Assembly (NCBI RefSeq): GCF_014229965.1
Contig: NZ_JABGBW010000014.1
Location: forward strand, 1-32,265
Direction: 5' to 3'
From: Peptostreptococcus canis
GTDB lineage: Bacteria > Bacillota > Clostridia > Peptostreptococcales > Peptostreptococcaceae
DNA: 32,265 nucleotides
This document shows, in pieces, positions 18,033 to 25,340 of this stretch. The position numbers and the translations under genes were made by a program. The notes under the pieces were generated by a model that saw only the letters and a program-made list of their open reading frames with translations, had not been told where the DNA came from and did no database searches. Numbering within the stretch: the first letter of the stretch is position 1; every line of letters begins with the position of its first letter.

Positions 18033-18908
18033 ATGGATAATAATTTATCCTACCTTAGAGTTATTTTAACGGAAGAAAATAATTACTCATTGATGTATCT
18101 ACAAAAAGAGATGGATTCTGAAATAATTACTCAAGATGTACAGGCAATGCAAATTGATGACTTTAAAAAAATAATATCATATTTTGCAAAGAGAGGACTT
18201 AAAAAAATAAAATTTGTAGGAGGAGAACCTCTTCTATATAAAGGATTAGAAGAACTTATTGAATTTTCAGGTTCTTTAGGAATAGATGAAATAGGTATTA
18301 CTACAAATGGAATTGGTTTGGGCACCAGAATTTTAGAACTTAAAAAACTGGGTCTTACCAATGTGAATATTTCATTAGATTCATTAAAAGAGTATAAATA
18401 TCAAGCTTTGACCAATGGTGGAAACTTAAAAGAAGTTTTTATTTCTATTGATGCCTGTCAAGCAGCTGGAATTAAGTTGAAAATAAATTGTGTTGCGATT
18501 AAAGATTTCAATGATGATGAGCTTATTGATTTTATGAAACTGACAATAAACAATGATATTGATATGAGATTGATAGAGCTATTGCCGTATGGAATCGATA
18601 AAAAAGTATTTGAAAGAGGATATATGGATTTAAAGGAATTTATTGATAATACTGAAGGTATATATGAAGATTCCGTTGATGATCTGAGTGTTTCAGAATA
18701 TTTTAAAATATATGAGGCTGTTGGAAGAATAGGAATAATTACCACATCAAGCAGAGAATTTAATGAAGATTTAAGAAGGATTAATATAAGTAATAGAGGA
18801 TACTTAAATGTTGGTCCAATGCAGAAAAATGAATATTTTATAAAAGACATTATCGATGATGAGGAAAAATTAGATGATTTATTTTATAAAATAACAGCTA
18901 AATTATAA
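18033..18908 (+). CDS. MoaA-like radical SAM-fold protein lacking all cluster cysteines
   Basis: The 291-residue protein follows MoaA (GTP 3',8-cyclase) along most of its length: YLRV (7-10), FVGGEPLL (61-68, SAM-binding type), ITTNG (89-93), VNISLDSL (111-118), KINCVAIKDFNDDE (150-163), RLIELLPYG (179-187), RRINISNRGYLNV (248-260). The radical SAM CxxxCxxC is replaced: LTEENNYSLMYL puts N16, L20 and L23 at the cysteine positions. The C-terminal cluster cysteines align with N244, L247 and G261. Only two cysteines remain (C142, C153), both elsewhere, and the MoaA C-terminal GG is absent. It therefore cannot carry the normal clusters and is probably a binding or regulatory protein. The reading frame is intact with an AAAGGAGGTG site, so it is not an obvious pseudogene. 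No other molybdopterin gene is nearby. Confidence 0.8.
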   Translation: MDNNLSYLRVILTEENNYSLMYLQKEMDSEIITQDVQAMQIDDFKKIISYFAKRGLKKIKFVGGEPLLYKGLEELIEFSGSLGIDEIGITTNGIGLGTRILELKKLGLTNVNISLDSLKEYKYQALTNGGNLKEVFISIDACQAAGIKLKINCVAIKDFNDDELIDFMKLTINNDIDMRLIELLPYGIDKKVFERGYMDLKEFIDNTEGIYEDSVDDLSVSEYFKIYEAVGRIGIITTSSREFNEDLRRINISNRGYLNVGPMQKNEYFIKDIIDDEEKLDDLFYKITAKL

Positions 18909-18983
18909 AAAAATGTTATATTTTTGAAATTATTATTGATATTTTTATTTTTTATAAAACATGTTATTATATAAAAGCAGGTT

Positions 18984-18989
18984 TATAAT
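18984..18989 (+). promoter_or_regulatory. Candidate -10 box for the Na/Pi cotransporter gene
   Basis: A perfect TATAAT at 18984-18989 lies 48 bases before the start codon at 19037. The -35 is poor. A second possibility is an extended -10, TGTTATTAT, at 18962-18970. Confidence 0.3.
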
Positions 18990-19036
18990 TCAAACATAAA
19001 AAGTGTTTGAAGATATTATTTAACAGAGGTGTGAAT

Positions 19037-20665
19037 ATGGAAATAGCTGTTTACTTAATCGGGGGATTAGGTATGTTCCTTTATGGAATGAATGTTATGG
19101 GGGATGGTTTACAAAAAGCCGCCGGAGAAAAATTAAAAAAGATTGTTGGACTTTTGACTACAAATAAGCTAAGAGGAGTATTTGTAGGGGCAATTGTTAC
19201 AGCAATTATTCAAAGTTCAAGTGCAACTACAGTTATGACAATAGGTTTTGTAAATGCCGGTATAATGTCGCTACAACAAGCTGTAGGTATTATTATGGGA
19301 GCTAATATAGGTACGACTATTACAGCTCAATTGGTATCGTTTAGTATAGAAAAGTATGCACCTATTGCAATAGGATTTGGAATGTTTGCATGGTTTTTTA
19401 CCAAACAGAAAAATGTGAGAAATTTAAGCGAGATATTAATAGGATTTGGTATTCTTTTTGTGGGAATGAGTTTCATGAAGGAAGCAGCATCACCAGTATC
19501 TCAAATGAAAGAAGTACATGAAGCTATGTTGTATCTTAGTAAAAATCCTATTTTAGGAGTGCTTGCAGGATTTATAATAACCGGAACAATTCAGAGCTCA
19601 AGTGCATCCATAGGTATACTTATTGTTTTAGCATCCCAAGGTGTGCTTCCAATTACTGCTGCATTACCAGTATTATATGGTGATAATATAGGTACATGTG
19701 TGACCTCTCTTTTATCTACTATAGGAGCGAGTAGAAATGCAAAGAGAGCAGCTATAATGCATTTAAGTTTTAATATTATTGGTACTATATTATTTATTCT
19801 TATTCTTAATAAGCCGATACTTGCAATAGTACAACAAATAAATCCGAATAATGTTCCTAGACAAATTGCAAATTCACATACGTTATTTAACTTGATAAAT
19901 GTAATAATTTTATTCCCGTTTAGCAGTTATATTGTGAAGCTTGCTGATAAACTAGTTCCTATTACAGATGAGGAACAAGAAGAAGTTGTTAATACAACTA
20001 AATTCCTTGATGAAAGAATGCTTGAAACTCCATCGATAGCTCTTTCAAATACAGTAGATGAAGTTATTAGAATGGCTAGTCGTTCAACTAGATCTTTAAA
20101 TGCAGCATATGATGCTATAAAAAATAATGATATGGAAAAAAGGGATAAGTGTTTTGAATATGAAAAAATTATTAACACATTACAGCTTGATATAACAAAT
20201 TTCCTGTTTAAGTTGACAACTACTAATTTAAGTGATAACGAAAGAATAAAAGCAGATGTATTATTTCATATAGTGAATGACATAGAGAGAGTGGGAGATC
20301 ATGCTGAAAACTTAGCTGAAATTTCAGGATTTATGCATGATAAAAAACTTTCATTTACTGACGAAGCCAGAGAAGAATTAGATGAATTATTTGAGTTTGC
20401 ATCTAATAACTTTTATGATTCAATTACTGCTATAAAGACTCATGATGTGGATTTAGCTACATTAATAGCAAGTAGAGAAAAGGATGTAAATAAACTTGAA
20501 AAGAAAGCTAGAGATTCACATATGAAGAGACTTCGTAATGGAGAATGTTCTGTGGAAGCGGGAATTTATTTCTTAGATATAATAACTAATCTTGAAAGAA
20601 TATCCGACCATTCAATAAATATTTTAGATGAAATGAATAGGTTGCAAGGAAAAATGGAAGTATAA
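19037..20665 (+). CDS. Na/Pi cotransporter family protein with C-terminal PhoU-like domain
   Basis: The start is ATG 19037 with AGAGGTG (19025-19031) five bases upstream, in preference to a TTG at 19007; this gives 542 residues. The N-terminal ~310 residues are membrane-spanning and contain two copies of the Na/Pi repeat, seen as TAIIQSSSATTVMTIGFVNAG and TGTIQSSSASIGILIVLASQG, each with QSSS. GANIGTTIT and GDNIGTCVTS follow the respective repeats. Residues ~340-540 are helical and PhoU-like, including IVNDIERVGDHAENL and ITNLERISDHSINI. The family moves phosphate with sodium or modulates phosphate uptake at the cytoplasmic membrane. It forms a single transcription unit ending in a terminator. 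Confidence 0.93.
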   Translation: MEIAVYLIGGLGMFLYGMNVMGDGLQKAAGEKLKKIVGLLTTNKLRGVFVGAIVTAIIQSSSATTVMTIGFVNAGIMSLQQAVGIIMGANIGTTITAQLVSFSIEKYAPIAIGFGMFAWFFTKQKNVRNLSEILIGFGILFVGMSFMKEAASPVSQMKEVHEAMLYLSKNPILGVLAGFIITGTIQSSSASIGILIVLASQGVLPITAALPVLYGDNIGTCVTSLLSTIGASRNAKRAAIMHLSFNIIGTILFILILNKPILAIVQQINPNNVPRQIANSHTLFNLINVIILFPFSSYIVKLADKLVPITDEEQEEVVNTTKFLDERMLETPSIALSNTVDEVIRMASRSTRSLNAAYDAIKNNDMEKRDKCFEYEKIINTLQLDITNFLFKLTTTNLSDNERIKADVLFHIVNDIERVGDHAENLAEISGFMHDKKLSFTDEAREELDELFEFASNNFYDSITAIKTHDVDLATLIASREKDVNKLEKKARDSHMKRLRNGECSVEAGIYFLDIITNLERISDHSINILDEMNRLQGKMEV

Positions 20666-20672
20666 TATAAGT

Positions 20673-20701
20673 AGAGTTCCTTTTTAAAGGAGCTCTTTTT
20701 T
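20673..20701 (+). terminator. Rho-independent terminator after the Na/Pi cotransporter
   Basis: AGAGTTCC (20673-20680) pairs with GGAGCTCT (20689-20696) through one G-T pair, with further T/A pairing into the loop. A run of Ts follows. Confidence 0.85.
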
Positions 20702-20737
20702 ATAACATAAATTTGATGAAATTAAGGAAGTGATGAT

Positions 20738-21802
20738 GTGAGAGAAAAGTATAATAAAATGTTAGATTATGAGATTATAAAAAAAATGCCTAAAATAGAA
20801 TTACATTGCCATTTGGATGGTTCATTGAGATATAATAGTGTAATTGAAGAAGCAAAAAAACAAAATATTGATTTGAAATTGACAGAAAATGAAATAAAAG
20901 AAAAATTAATTGCTCCTAAAGAGTGTGAATCACTAGATAGATATTTAGAGAGTTTTGAACTTCCTTTAAAAGTTATGCAGACAAGTGATAGCTTAAAGAG
21001 ATTTACTTATGAAGTTTTTGAAGATTCTTATAAAGAAGGAATAGTATATATGGAATTGAGATTTGCTCCTGTATTGCATATGGACAATGGTATGACTATG
21101 AAAGAAATTATAAGAGCTGTTATAGAAGGAATGAAAAATGCTGAAAAAAAATATGGTATATACGGAAATATCATACTATGTTGTATGAAAAACTACGATG
21201 AAAAGTATGCAATTGAAACAATAGAAGCTGGAAAAGATTATCTGGGCAAAGGTGTAGTGGGTATAGATCTTGCAGGACCGGAATTAGAAGGTTTTTCGAA
21301 AAAATTTAAAAATTCAATAAGATTAGCTAAAAATTATGGGTATTATATCACTATACATGCTGGAGAAGCTGCTTCAGGAAATAATGTATATGAGTCAATC
21401 AAATTACTCGGGGCTCAAAGAATAGGTCACGGTGTAAGGACTTTTGAGAGTAGTAAAGCATATAATGCAATAAAAAATAAAGAAGTATTTTTAGAGGTGT
21501 GCCCAAGCAGTAACATACAAACAAAGGCAGTTAAAAATTTAAAAACACATCCATTTATAGATTATTATAAAGATGATATACACATGTCTTTTAATACTGA
21601 CAACAGAACTGTTTCAGATACAACATTGAGTAAAGAGATTTTTTTAGCTGGTTCAATTATTGGTCTATCACTAGACGATTATAAGAAAATGTATTATAAT
21701 ACAGTTGGAGCGTCATTTGCCCTAGAATCAACCAAAAATAAATTATTAAATAAAATGGAATTGTTTTATAAAAACTTAAAAGGAGGTATTTTTTATGAGT
21801 AA
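20738..21802 (+). CDS. add: Adenosine deaminase
   Basis: The enzyme deaminates adenosine to inosine in purine salvage, in the cytoplasm. The 354-residue protein has the metal-binding HxH (ELHCHLDGS, H23 and H25), the catalytic His-Glu region TIHAGEA, RIGHGVR, and the metal-binding NTDN segment FNTDNRTVSDTTLS. All are intact and the length is normal. Translation starts at GTG 20738, seven bases after AAGGAAG; the next in-frame ATG (20759) has no site. The 3' end overlaps mrp by eight bases, so the two are co-translated. Confidence 0.95.
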   Translation: MREKYNKMLDYEIIKKMPKIELHCHLDGSLRYNSVIEEAKKQNIDLKLTENEIKEKLIAPKECESLDRYLESFELPLKVMQTSDSLKRFTYEVFEDSYKEGIVYMELRFAPVLHMDNGMTMKEIIRAVIEGMKNAEKKYGIYGNIILCCMKNYDEKYAIETIEAGKDYLGKGVVGIDLAGPELEGFSKKFKNSIRLAKNYGYYITIHAGEAASGNNVYESIKLLGAQRIGHGVRTFESSKAYNAIKNKEVFLEVCPSSNIQTKAVKNLKTHPFIDYYKDDIHMSFNTDNRTVSDTTLSKEIFLAGSIIGLSLDDYKKMYYNTVGASFALESTKNKLLNKMELFYKNLKGGIFYE

Positions 21803-22649
21803 TTGCGATACTTGTCCATCAAGTAATCAAGGAAATACAAATCCAGAAAATACTGGTGTAACAAAAAATCCTAATAATAAAATTAAAAATATAATAGGAG
21901 TAATGAGTGGTAAGGGTGGAGTAGGAAAATCTACTGTAACAACTCTTTTGGCTAGACAACTTTCAGAGCAAGGATATAATGTGGGTATATTAGATGCGGA
22001 TATTACCGGTCCAAGTATACCTAGATTAATGATGATTGATCATATAAAGGCTTATTCAGATGGTGAATTTATAATACCTGTTATGACAGATAATGGAATT
22101 AAAGTAGTTTCTTTAAATCTTTTGATAGAAGATGAAGATTCACCTGTAATTTGGAGAGGACCTATGATAGGTGGTGTTGTACAGCAATTTTATTCAGAAG
22201 TTTTATGGGGAGAATTAGATTATTTACTAATAGATATGCCTCCTGGAACTGGTGATGTTGCATTGACTGTGATGCAGTCTATACCACTTACCGGCATTGT
22301 AATGGTATCAATACCACAAAACCTGGTTTCTATGATAGTTGGCAAAGCTATAAATATGGCAAATCAATTGAAAGTTCCGGTTGTAGGTGTTGTAGAAAAT
22401 ATGAGTTATGTTGTATGTCCCGGATGCTCAGAAAAAATTAAAATTTTCTCTGATGAAAAAACAGATGAATTTTTAAAACAATATAATCTTGATCTATTAG
22501 GTGAACTACCTATGTCTCAAGAAATAATAAAGATTCAGAGTGACGGATTAGGTGAAATAAGTGATGGACTTAAAGAAATTATAAAGGGCATTGCAGATAA
22601 GGTTGAAGCATTCTGTAAAAAAAATAGAATAAAGATGTTTTTTAAATAG
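21795..22649 (+). CDS. mrp: Mrp/NBP35-family ATP-binding iron-sulfur carrier
   Basis: These P-loop proteins bind and deliver [4Fe-4S] clusters to apo-enzymes. The 284-residue protein has an N-terminal NCDTC pair typical of NBP35-type members, a deviant Walker A SGKGGVGKST (~38-47) with two lysines, LDADITGPSIPRL, LLIDMPPGTGD (Walker B region), and the cluster-binding CPGC in the C-terminal half. AGGAGGT inside the end of add serves ATG 21795. The link with adenosine deaminase is probably only transcriptional. Confidence 0.92.
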   Translation: MSNCDTCPSSNQGNTNPENTGVTKNPNNKIKNIIGVMSGKGGVGKSTVTTLLARQLSEQGYNVGILDADITGPSIPRLMMIDHIKAYSDGEFIIPVMTDNGIKVVSLNLLIEDEDSPVIWRGPMIGGVVQQFYSEVLWGELDYLLIDMPPGTGDVALTVMQSIPLTGIVMVSIPQNLVSMIVGKAINMANQLKVPVVGVVENMSYVVCPGCSEKIKIFSDEKTDEFLKQYNLDLLGELPMSQEIIKIQSDGLGEISDGLKEIIKGIADKVEAFCKKNRIKMFFK

Positions 22650-22684
22650 GATATTAATATTTGAAATAGAATTTAGAATAAATG

Positions 22685-22725
22685 ACCTCCAATTATCTCG
22701 AAGTTATAGATAGCTGGAGGTTTTA
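22685..22725. terminator. Bidirectional terminator between mrp and the small minus-strand gene
   Basis: ACCTCCA (22685-22691) pairs with TGGAGGT (22715-22721), with TATCT/AGATA pairing inside, followed by TTTATTTT. It lies between convergent stop codons and can serve both strands. Confidence 0.7.
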
Positions 22726-22729
22726 TTTT

Positions 22730-22990
22730 CTACAATTTTTTTATAGACTTAATTGAATTTAAAGGTATATATAAGGACTCACCGTGTTTTGAGTTTTCCT
22801 CATCTAAATATGTAACTGATAAAGTTAGTGATAAGTTATCATATTCCGAGATTGTTCCATATAGTTTTGAACTACATAGATATGAATTTACTTCAACAAA
22901 GTCATTCTTATGATTTTTAACAAAATCATGAAAAGTTACAGCCGGTCTTTTTTTATTTTTATTCTTATTGGCAGATGTAATCTTGATCAT
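22730..22990 (-). CDS. Small conserved-looking hypothetical protein, possibly Sm-like
   Basis: The start is ATG 22990, eight bases after AAGGAG (23004-22999 on this strand); a GTG further up overlaps that site. The protein has 86 residues: a basic N-terminus (MIKITSANKNKNKKRP), then a beta-rich-looking stretch with YGTISEYDNLSLTLSVTYLD and ending YIPLNSIKSIKKL. The pattern of a turn glycine, an xDNLxLxL strand and a closing IPLxxIxxI strand resembles small Sm/Hfq-type barrels, but this is by eye only. No membrane segment or cysteine pair is present. Coding is supported by the strong ribosome binding site and by the terminator placed right after the stop. Confidence 0.6.
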   Translation of the reverse strand: MIKITSANKNKNKKRPAVTFHDFVKNHKNDFVEVNSYLCSSKLYGTISEYDNLSLTLSVTYLDEENSKHGESLYIPLNSIKSIKKL

Positions 22991-23041
22991 AGAACTCACT
23001 CCTTCAAAAATTTTACAAACGATAAAAATTATTCCTCAATC

Positions 23042-23088
23042 ATAAGTAAAAAACTACTATATATTGATAAAAGTTTCTTTTTACTTAT
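23042..23088. repeat. Perfect 11-bp inverted repeat in a divergent promoter region
   Basis: ATAAGTAAAAA (23042-23052) and TTTTTACTTAT (23078-23088) are exact complements, 25 bases apart, between the small minus-strand gene and the Nudix gene. The right arm ends eight bases before the TATAAT at 23097-23102, overlapping where the -35 should be. Confidence 0.5.
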
Positions 23089-23096
23089 ATTTATTA

Positions 23097-23102
23097 TATA
23101 AT
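23097..23102 (+). promoter_or_regulatory. -10 box for the Nudix/GIY-YIG unit
   Basis: A perfect TATAAT lies 37 bases before ATG 23140. The -35 at 17 bp is only TTTCTT (23074-23079), overlapping the inverted repeat at 23078-23088. Confidence 0.4.
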
Positions 23103-23139
23103 GTAGTAAAAGTAAAGTAAATATCAAAAGGAGAAAAAG

Positions 23140-23748
23140 ATGATAGCCATAGATAAAAAAAATACAATTACAGATTTAAGAAGTGTATATACATCCAAAT
23201 TTTTAAATATGTTCGAAATCCACTACAAAACAAAAAACGGTAATAATAAAAAATGGATAGTTGCAACTAGAAAAAGCGAAGAGGAGTATAAGAAAATAAT
23301 ATTTGAAAATTACAATATAAAAAATGATGCGGTAATAATTGTAGGATATGATGAATCTAGAGATAGTGTAGTTATAATAAATGAATTTAGAATGTCTATA
23401 AATGACTATATTTATTCTTTTCCGGCAGGTTTGATAGATAATGATGAGGATTATAAAGAAACAGCTATAAGAGAAATGAGGGAAGAAACGGGTCTGGAAT
23501 TATATGAAATAGAAGATGAGAAGAGTTGTAAAAAAGCATTTTTATCAGTTGGTATGACGGATGAGTCAGTGGCAATCGTATTTGGAAAAGTAAGAGGAGA
23601 AATTTCTATTAAAAATCAGGAAGATAGTGAGATAATATATCCTTTTTATGTAGGTAGAGAGAGAGCTAAAGAAATATTGGAATCTAATAGTAATATAGAT
23701 ATTAAAGCGTGGCTTATTTTAAAAAATTTTTCTGAGGGTAAAATATAG
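23140..23748 (+). CDS. Nudix hydrolase, ADP-ribose pyrophosphatase-like
   Basis: The 202-residue protein has a complete Nudix box: G97, E103, then REMREETGL at 111-119, matching Gx5Ex7REUxEExGU. FPAGLID just before it and SVGMTDESVAIVFG after it match the ADP-sugar pyrophosphatase group, which splits ADP-ribose to AMP and ribose-5-phosphate. AAAGGAG precedes ATG 23140. The GIY-YIG gene follows after 12 bp, so the two are probably co-transcribed. The substrate is inferred from the subgroup pattern and could be another nucleoside diphosphate sugar. Confidence 0.88.
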   Translation: MIAIDKKNTITDLRSVYTSKFLNMFEIHYKTKNGNNKKWIVATRKSEEEYKKIIFENYNIKNDAVIIVGYDESRDSVVIINEFRMSINDYIYSFPAGLIDNDEDYKETAIREMREETGLELYEIEDEKSCKKAFLSVGMTDESVAIVFGKVRGEISIKNQEDSEIIYPFYVGRERAKEILESNSNIDIKAWLILKNFSEGKI

Positions 23749-23760
23749 GAGAGATATAAC

Positions 23761-24066
23761 ATGTACACATATTTAATCAGATGTCTTGATAATTCTCTTT
23801 ATTGTGGTTATACTACGGATATTGACAGAAGAATATCTGAGCATAAAAATGGAGTAGGATCAAAATACGTATCTGCTAAAGGGTTTCTCAAAGTGGAAAT
23901 CGTATTTAAATTGAAAGATAAAAGTAGTGCAATGAAATTGGAATGTTTTATAAAAAGACTTAGCAAAAAAAAGAAAGAAGAATTGATTGAAGGCTCAATC
24001 AATCATTTGAAAGGGTGTAATATTAAATATAATATATATAATAATAAAAGTAATGTCAAACGTTAA
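23761..24066 (+). CDS. Small GIY-YIG nuclease-domain protein (YhbQ/UPF0213 type)
   Basis: The 101-residue protein is almost entirely one GIY-YIG domain: YTYLI (2-6) and YCGYT (14-18) give the two motif strands, followed by R24, H28 and the metal-binding Glu E61 in MKLECFIKRL. All key residues are present. Stand-alone versions of this size are widespread in bacteria and poorly characterised; single-strand nuclease activity is known for some. AGGAGAG serves ATG 23761. The last codons form the left arm of the terminator. Confidence 0.88.
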   Translation: MYTYLIRCLDNSLYCGYTTDIDRRISEHKNGVGSKYVSAKGFLKVEIVFKLKDKSSAMKLECFIKRLSKKKKEELIEGSINHLKGCNIKYNIYNNKSNVKR

Positions 24067-24087
24067 TATGTTCGGCATTACTTTTTT
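24046..24087 (+). terminator. Terminator overlapping the 3' end of the GIY-YIG gene
   Basis: AAAAGTAATG (24046-24055) pairs with CATTACTTTT (24076-24085), with further pairing inside (AAC/GTT), followed by Ts. The left arm lies within the coding sequence, before the stop at 24064-24066. Confidence 0.8.
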
Positions 24088-24107
24088 GAAAAAAATTATT
24101 TATTTTA

Positions 24108-24136
24108 TTGACAAAAATGTGTACTATAGATATAAT
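24108..24136 (+). promoter_or_regulatory. Consensus sigma-A-type promoter of the GntR-ABC operon
   Basis: A perfect TTGACA (24108-24113) and perfect TATAAT (24131-24136) are separated by 17 bp. Such an unusually strong promoter is typical of a tightly repressed operon, and the spacer and -10 are covered by an operator-like palindrome. Confidence 0.85.
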
Positions 24137-24189
24137 ACAGTTAAAGTGTATTATATGCATAGTACATTAGTATTATAGACATAGTACAT
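24119..24189. promoter_or_regulatory. Three tandem palindromic operators of the GntR/YtrA-type regulator
   Basis: Three 22-bp sites share the form TGTAyTAT, four bases, ATArTACA: 24119-24140 (spacer AGAT), 24146-24167 (spacer ATGC) and 24168-24189 (spacer AGAC, left half starting AG in place of TG). Site 1 covers the promoter spacer and -10; sites 2 and 3 abut each other downstream of it. TGTACTA/TAGTACA-like half-sites are, as I recall, typical of YtrA-family regulators. Binding by the next gene's product (autoregulation) is inferred. Confidence 0.7.
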
Positions 24190-24229
24190 TTTATTTGACA
24201 AAATAAATAATGAGTGGAAAGGAGTGCCT

Positions 24230-24655
24230 ATGTTTGAAGCATTTGAATTTAATAATAATTCTCCGATTTATCTCCAGATAACCAAATTCTTTGAAGCAAT
24301 GGTATTTTTGGGTGAGTTAAAACCGGGAGATCTAATTCCTTCCCGAAGAGAGTTAGCCGGAGAGATGAGAGTAAATTTAAATACTGTTCAAAAATCCTAT
24401 GCGTATATGGAAGAAATAGGACTAATCACAACGGAGAAGAACAGATATAGCGTAATAACTAAAGATACAGACAAAATAGAAGAATTGAAGAATAATTATA
24501 TTAAAGAACCGCTAATTATATTTTTGAAAACAATGAAATCTATTAATATATCTAAAGATAGTGTCTTGGAGTTGATAGATAAATATTATGATATAGTTGA
24601 TGAAATGGAGGGTTTGGAAGATGATAATTGTAAAGAATCTGACAAAAAAATATAA
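24230..24655 (+). CDS. GntR-family transcriptional regulator, YtrA type
   Basis: The start is ATG 24230, five bases after AAAGGAG (24218-24224); a GTG at 24224 overlaps it. The product has 141 residues. The N-terminal winged helix-turn-helix (PIYLQITKFFE ... LKPGDLIPSRRELAGEMRVNLNTVQKSYAYMEEIGLI) is typical of GntR proteins, and the short C-terminal part (~60 residues) with no effector domain places it in the YtrA subfamily. Such regulators repress linked ABC transporter operons and often respond to cell-envelope stress or antibiotics. It is the first gene of a five-gene operon and its 3' end overlaps the ATPase gene by 35 bases. Three operator-like palindromes upstream suggest self-repression. 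Confidence 0.92.
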   Translation: MFEAFEFNNNSPIYLQITKFFEAMVFLGELKPGDLIPSRRELAGEMRVNLNTVQKSYAYMEEIGLITTEKNRYSVITKDTDKIEELKNNYIKEPLIIFLKTMKSINISKDSVLELIDKYYDIVDEMEGLEDDNCKESDKKI

Positions 24656-25340
24656 AAAATCAGGACATATGAAGAAGAAATATATGAATTATGCATTAGA
24701 TAATGTATCTTTAAATATAAAAGAAGGTGAAATTACCGCTATTTTGGGAATAAACGGTGCAGGAAAATCTACTTTACTTAAAAGTATTGCAGGGATTGTA
24801 AAGGTGGATTCTGGAAGTATATGTATAGATGAGGAGAGGTTAAACTCCAACATTTATAATAAATTGATTTTTATACCTGATTGTGATATACATTTTGCCG
24901 GGTTTACTATTAATCAAATGTTAGATTTTTATAGAGACTTTTATCCTTATTTTAATGACAAAAAAGCAGATGATATGCTTGAATTTTTTAAGTTAGAAAA
25001 AGATGTTATCATAGATTCTTTATCAAAGGGAAATATTGCAAAGGTAAAATTGGTGTTAGCGTTCTCTCTTGACTTAAAATATATTTTATTGGATGAACCC
25101 TTTAATGGAATAGATATTTTTAAAAGAGAAGAATTTGTGGGTATGATGGCAAAATATATGGACAAAAATCAATCAATAATTTTGACTACACATGAAATAT
25201 CCGATATAGAACAAATCGTGGATAGGGTTGTAATTTTAAGCGAAGGTAAGGTAGTATCAAATTTTGAGGCAGAAAAAATGAGAGATAAAGAAGGAAAATC
25301 AATTCTCCAGAAACTAAGAGAGGTGTCGATAAATGAATAA
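24621..25340 (+). CDS. ABC transporter ATP-binding protein (YtrB-like)
   Basis: The start is ATG 24621, eight bases after GGAGGG (24607-24612), in preference to an ATG at 24597. The 239-residue ATPase has Walker A GINGAGKST, signature LSKGNIAKVKL (a variant of LSGGQ with Lys, common in this group), Walker B YILLDEPFNGID and switch His in TTHEIS. It overlaps the permease gene by eight bases. With the two membrane proteins that follow it forms a transporter whose substrate is unknown. The YtrA-type regulator suggests an envelope-related or antibiotic-responsive role. Confidence 0.92.
   Translation: MIIVKNLTKKYKKSGHMKKKYMNYALDNVSLNIKEGEITAILGINGAGKSTLLKSIAGIVKVDSGSICIDEERLNSNIYNKLIFIPDCDIHFAGFTINQMLDFYRDFYPYFNDKKADDMLEFFKLEKDVIIDSLSKGNIAKVKLVLAFSLDLKYILLDEPFNGIDIFKREEFVGMMAKYMDKNQSIILTTHEISDIEQIVDRVVILSEGKVVSNFEAEKMRDKEGKSILQKLREVSINE

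Noticed and set aside
18033-18908. Calling this gene a functional moaA
   Set aside because: All cluster cysteines are missing and no other molybdopterin gene is in the window, so a GTP cyclase call would be misleading.
16599-18908. Reading the RelA/SpoT-like and MoaA-like pair as a toxSAS toxin-antitoxin module
   Set aside because: The partner is a large downstream MoaA-like protein, not a small antitoxin; there is no positive evidence for toxicity.
20666-20737. Purine riboswitch upstream of adenosine deaminase
   Set aside because: The 72-bp gap is filled by the terminator of the previous gene and the ribosome binding site; no room and no purine-aptamer motifs.
22910-23101. 63-codon plus-strand reading frame
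   Set aside because: It lies antisense to the start of the small minus-strand gene and across its promoter region, has no ribosome binding site and an AT-driven hydrophobic composition.
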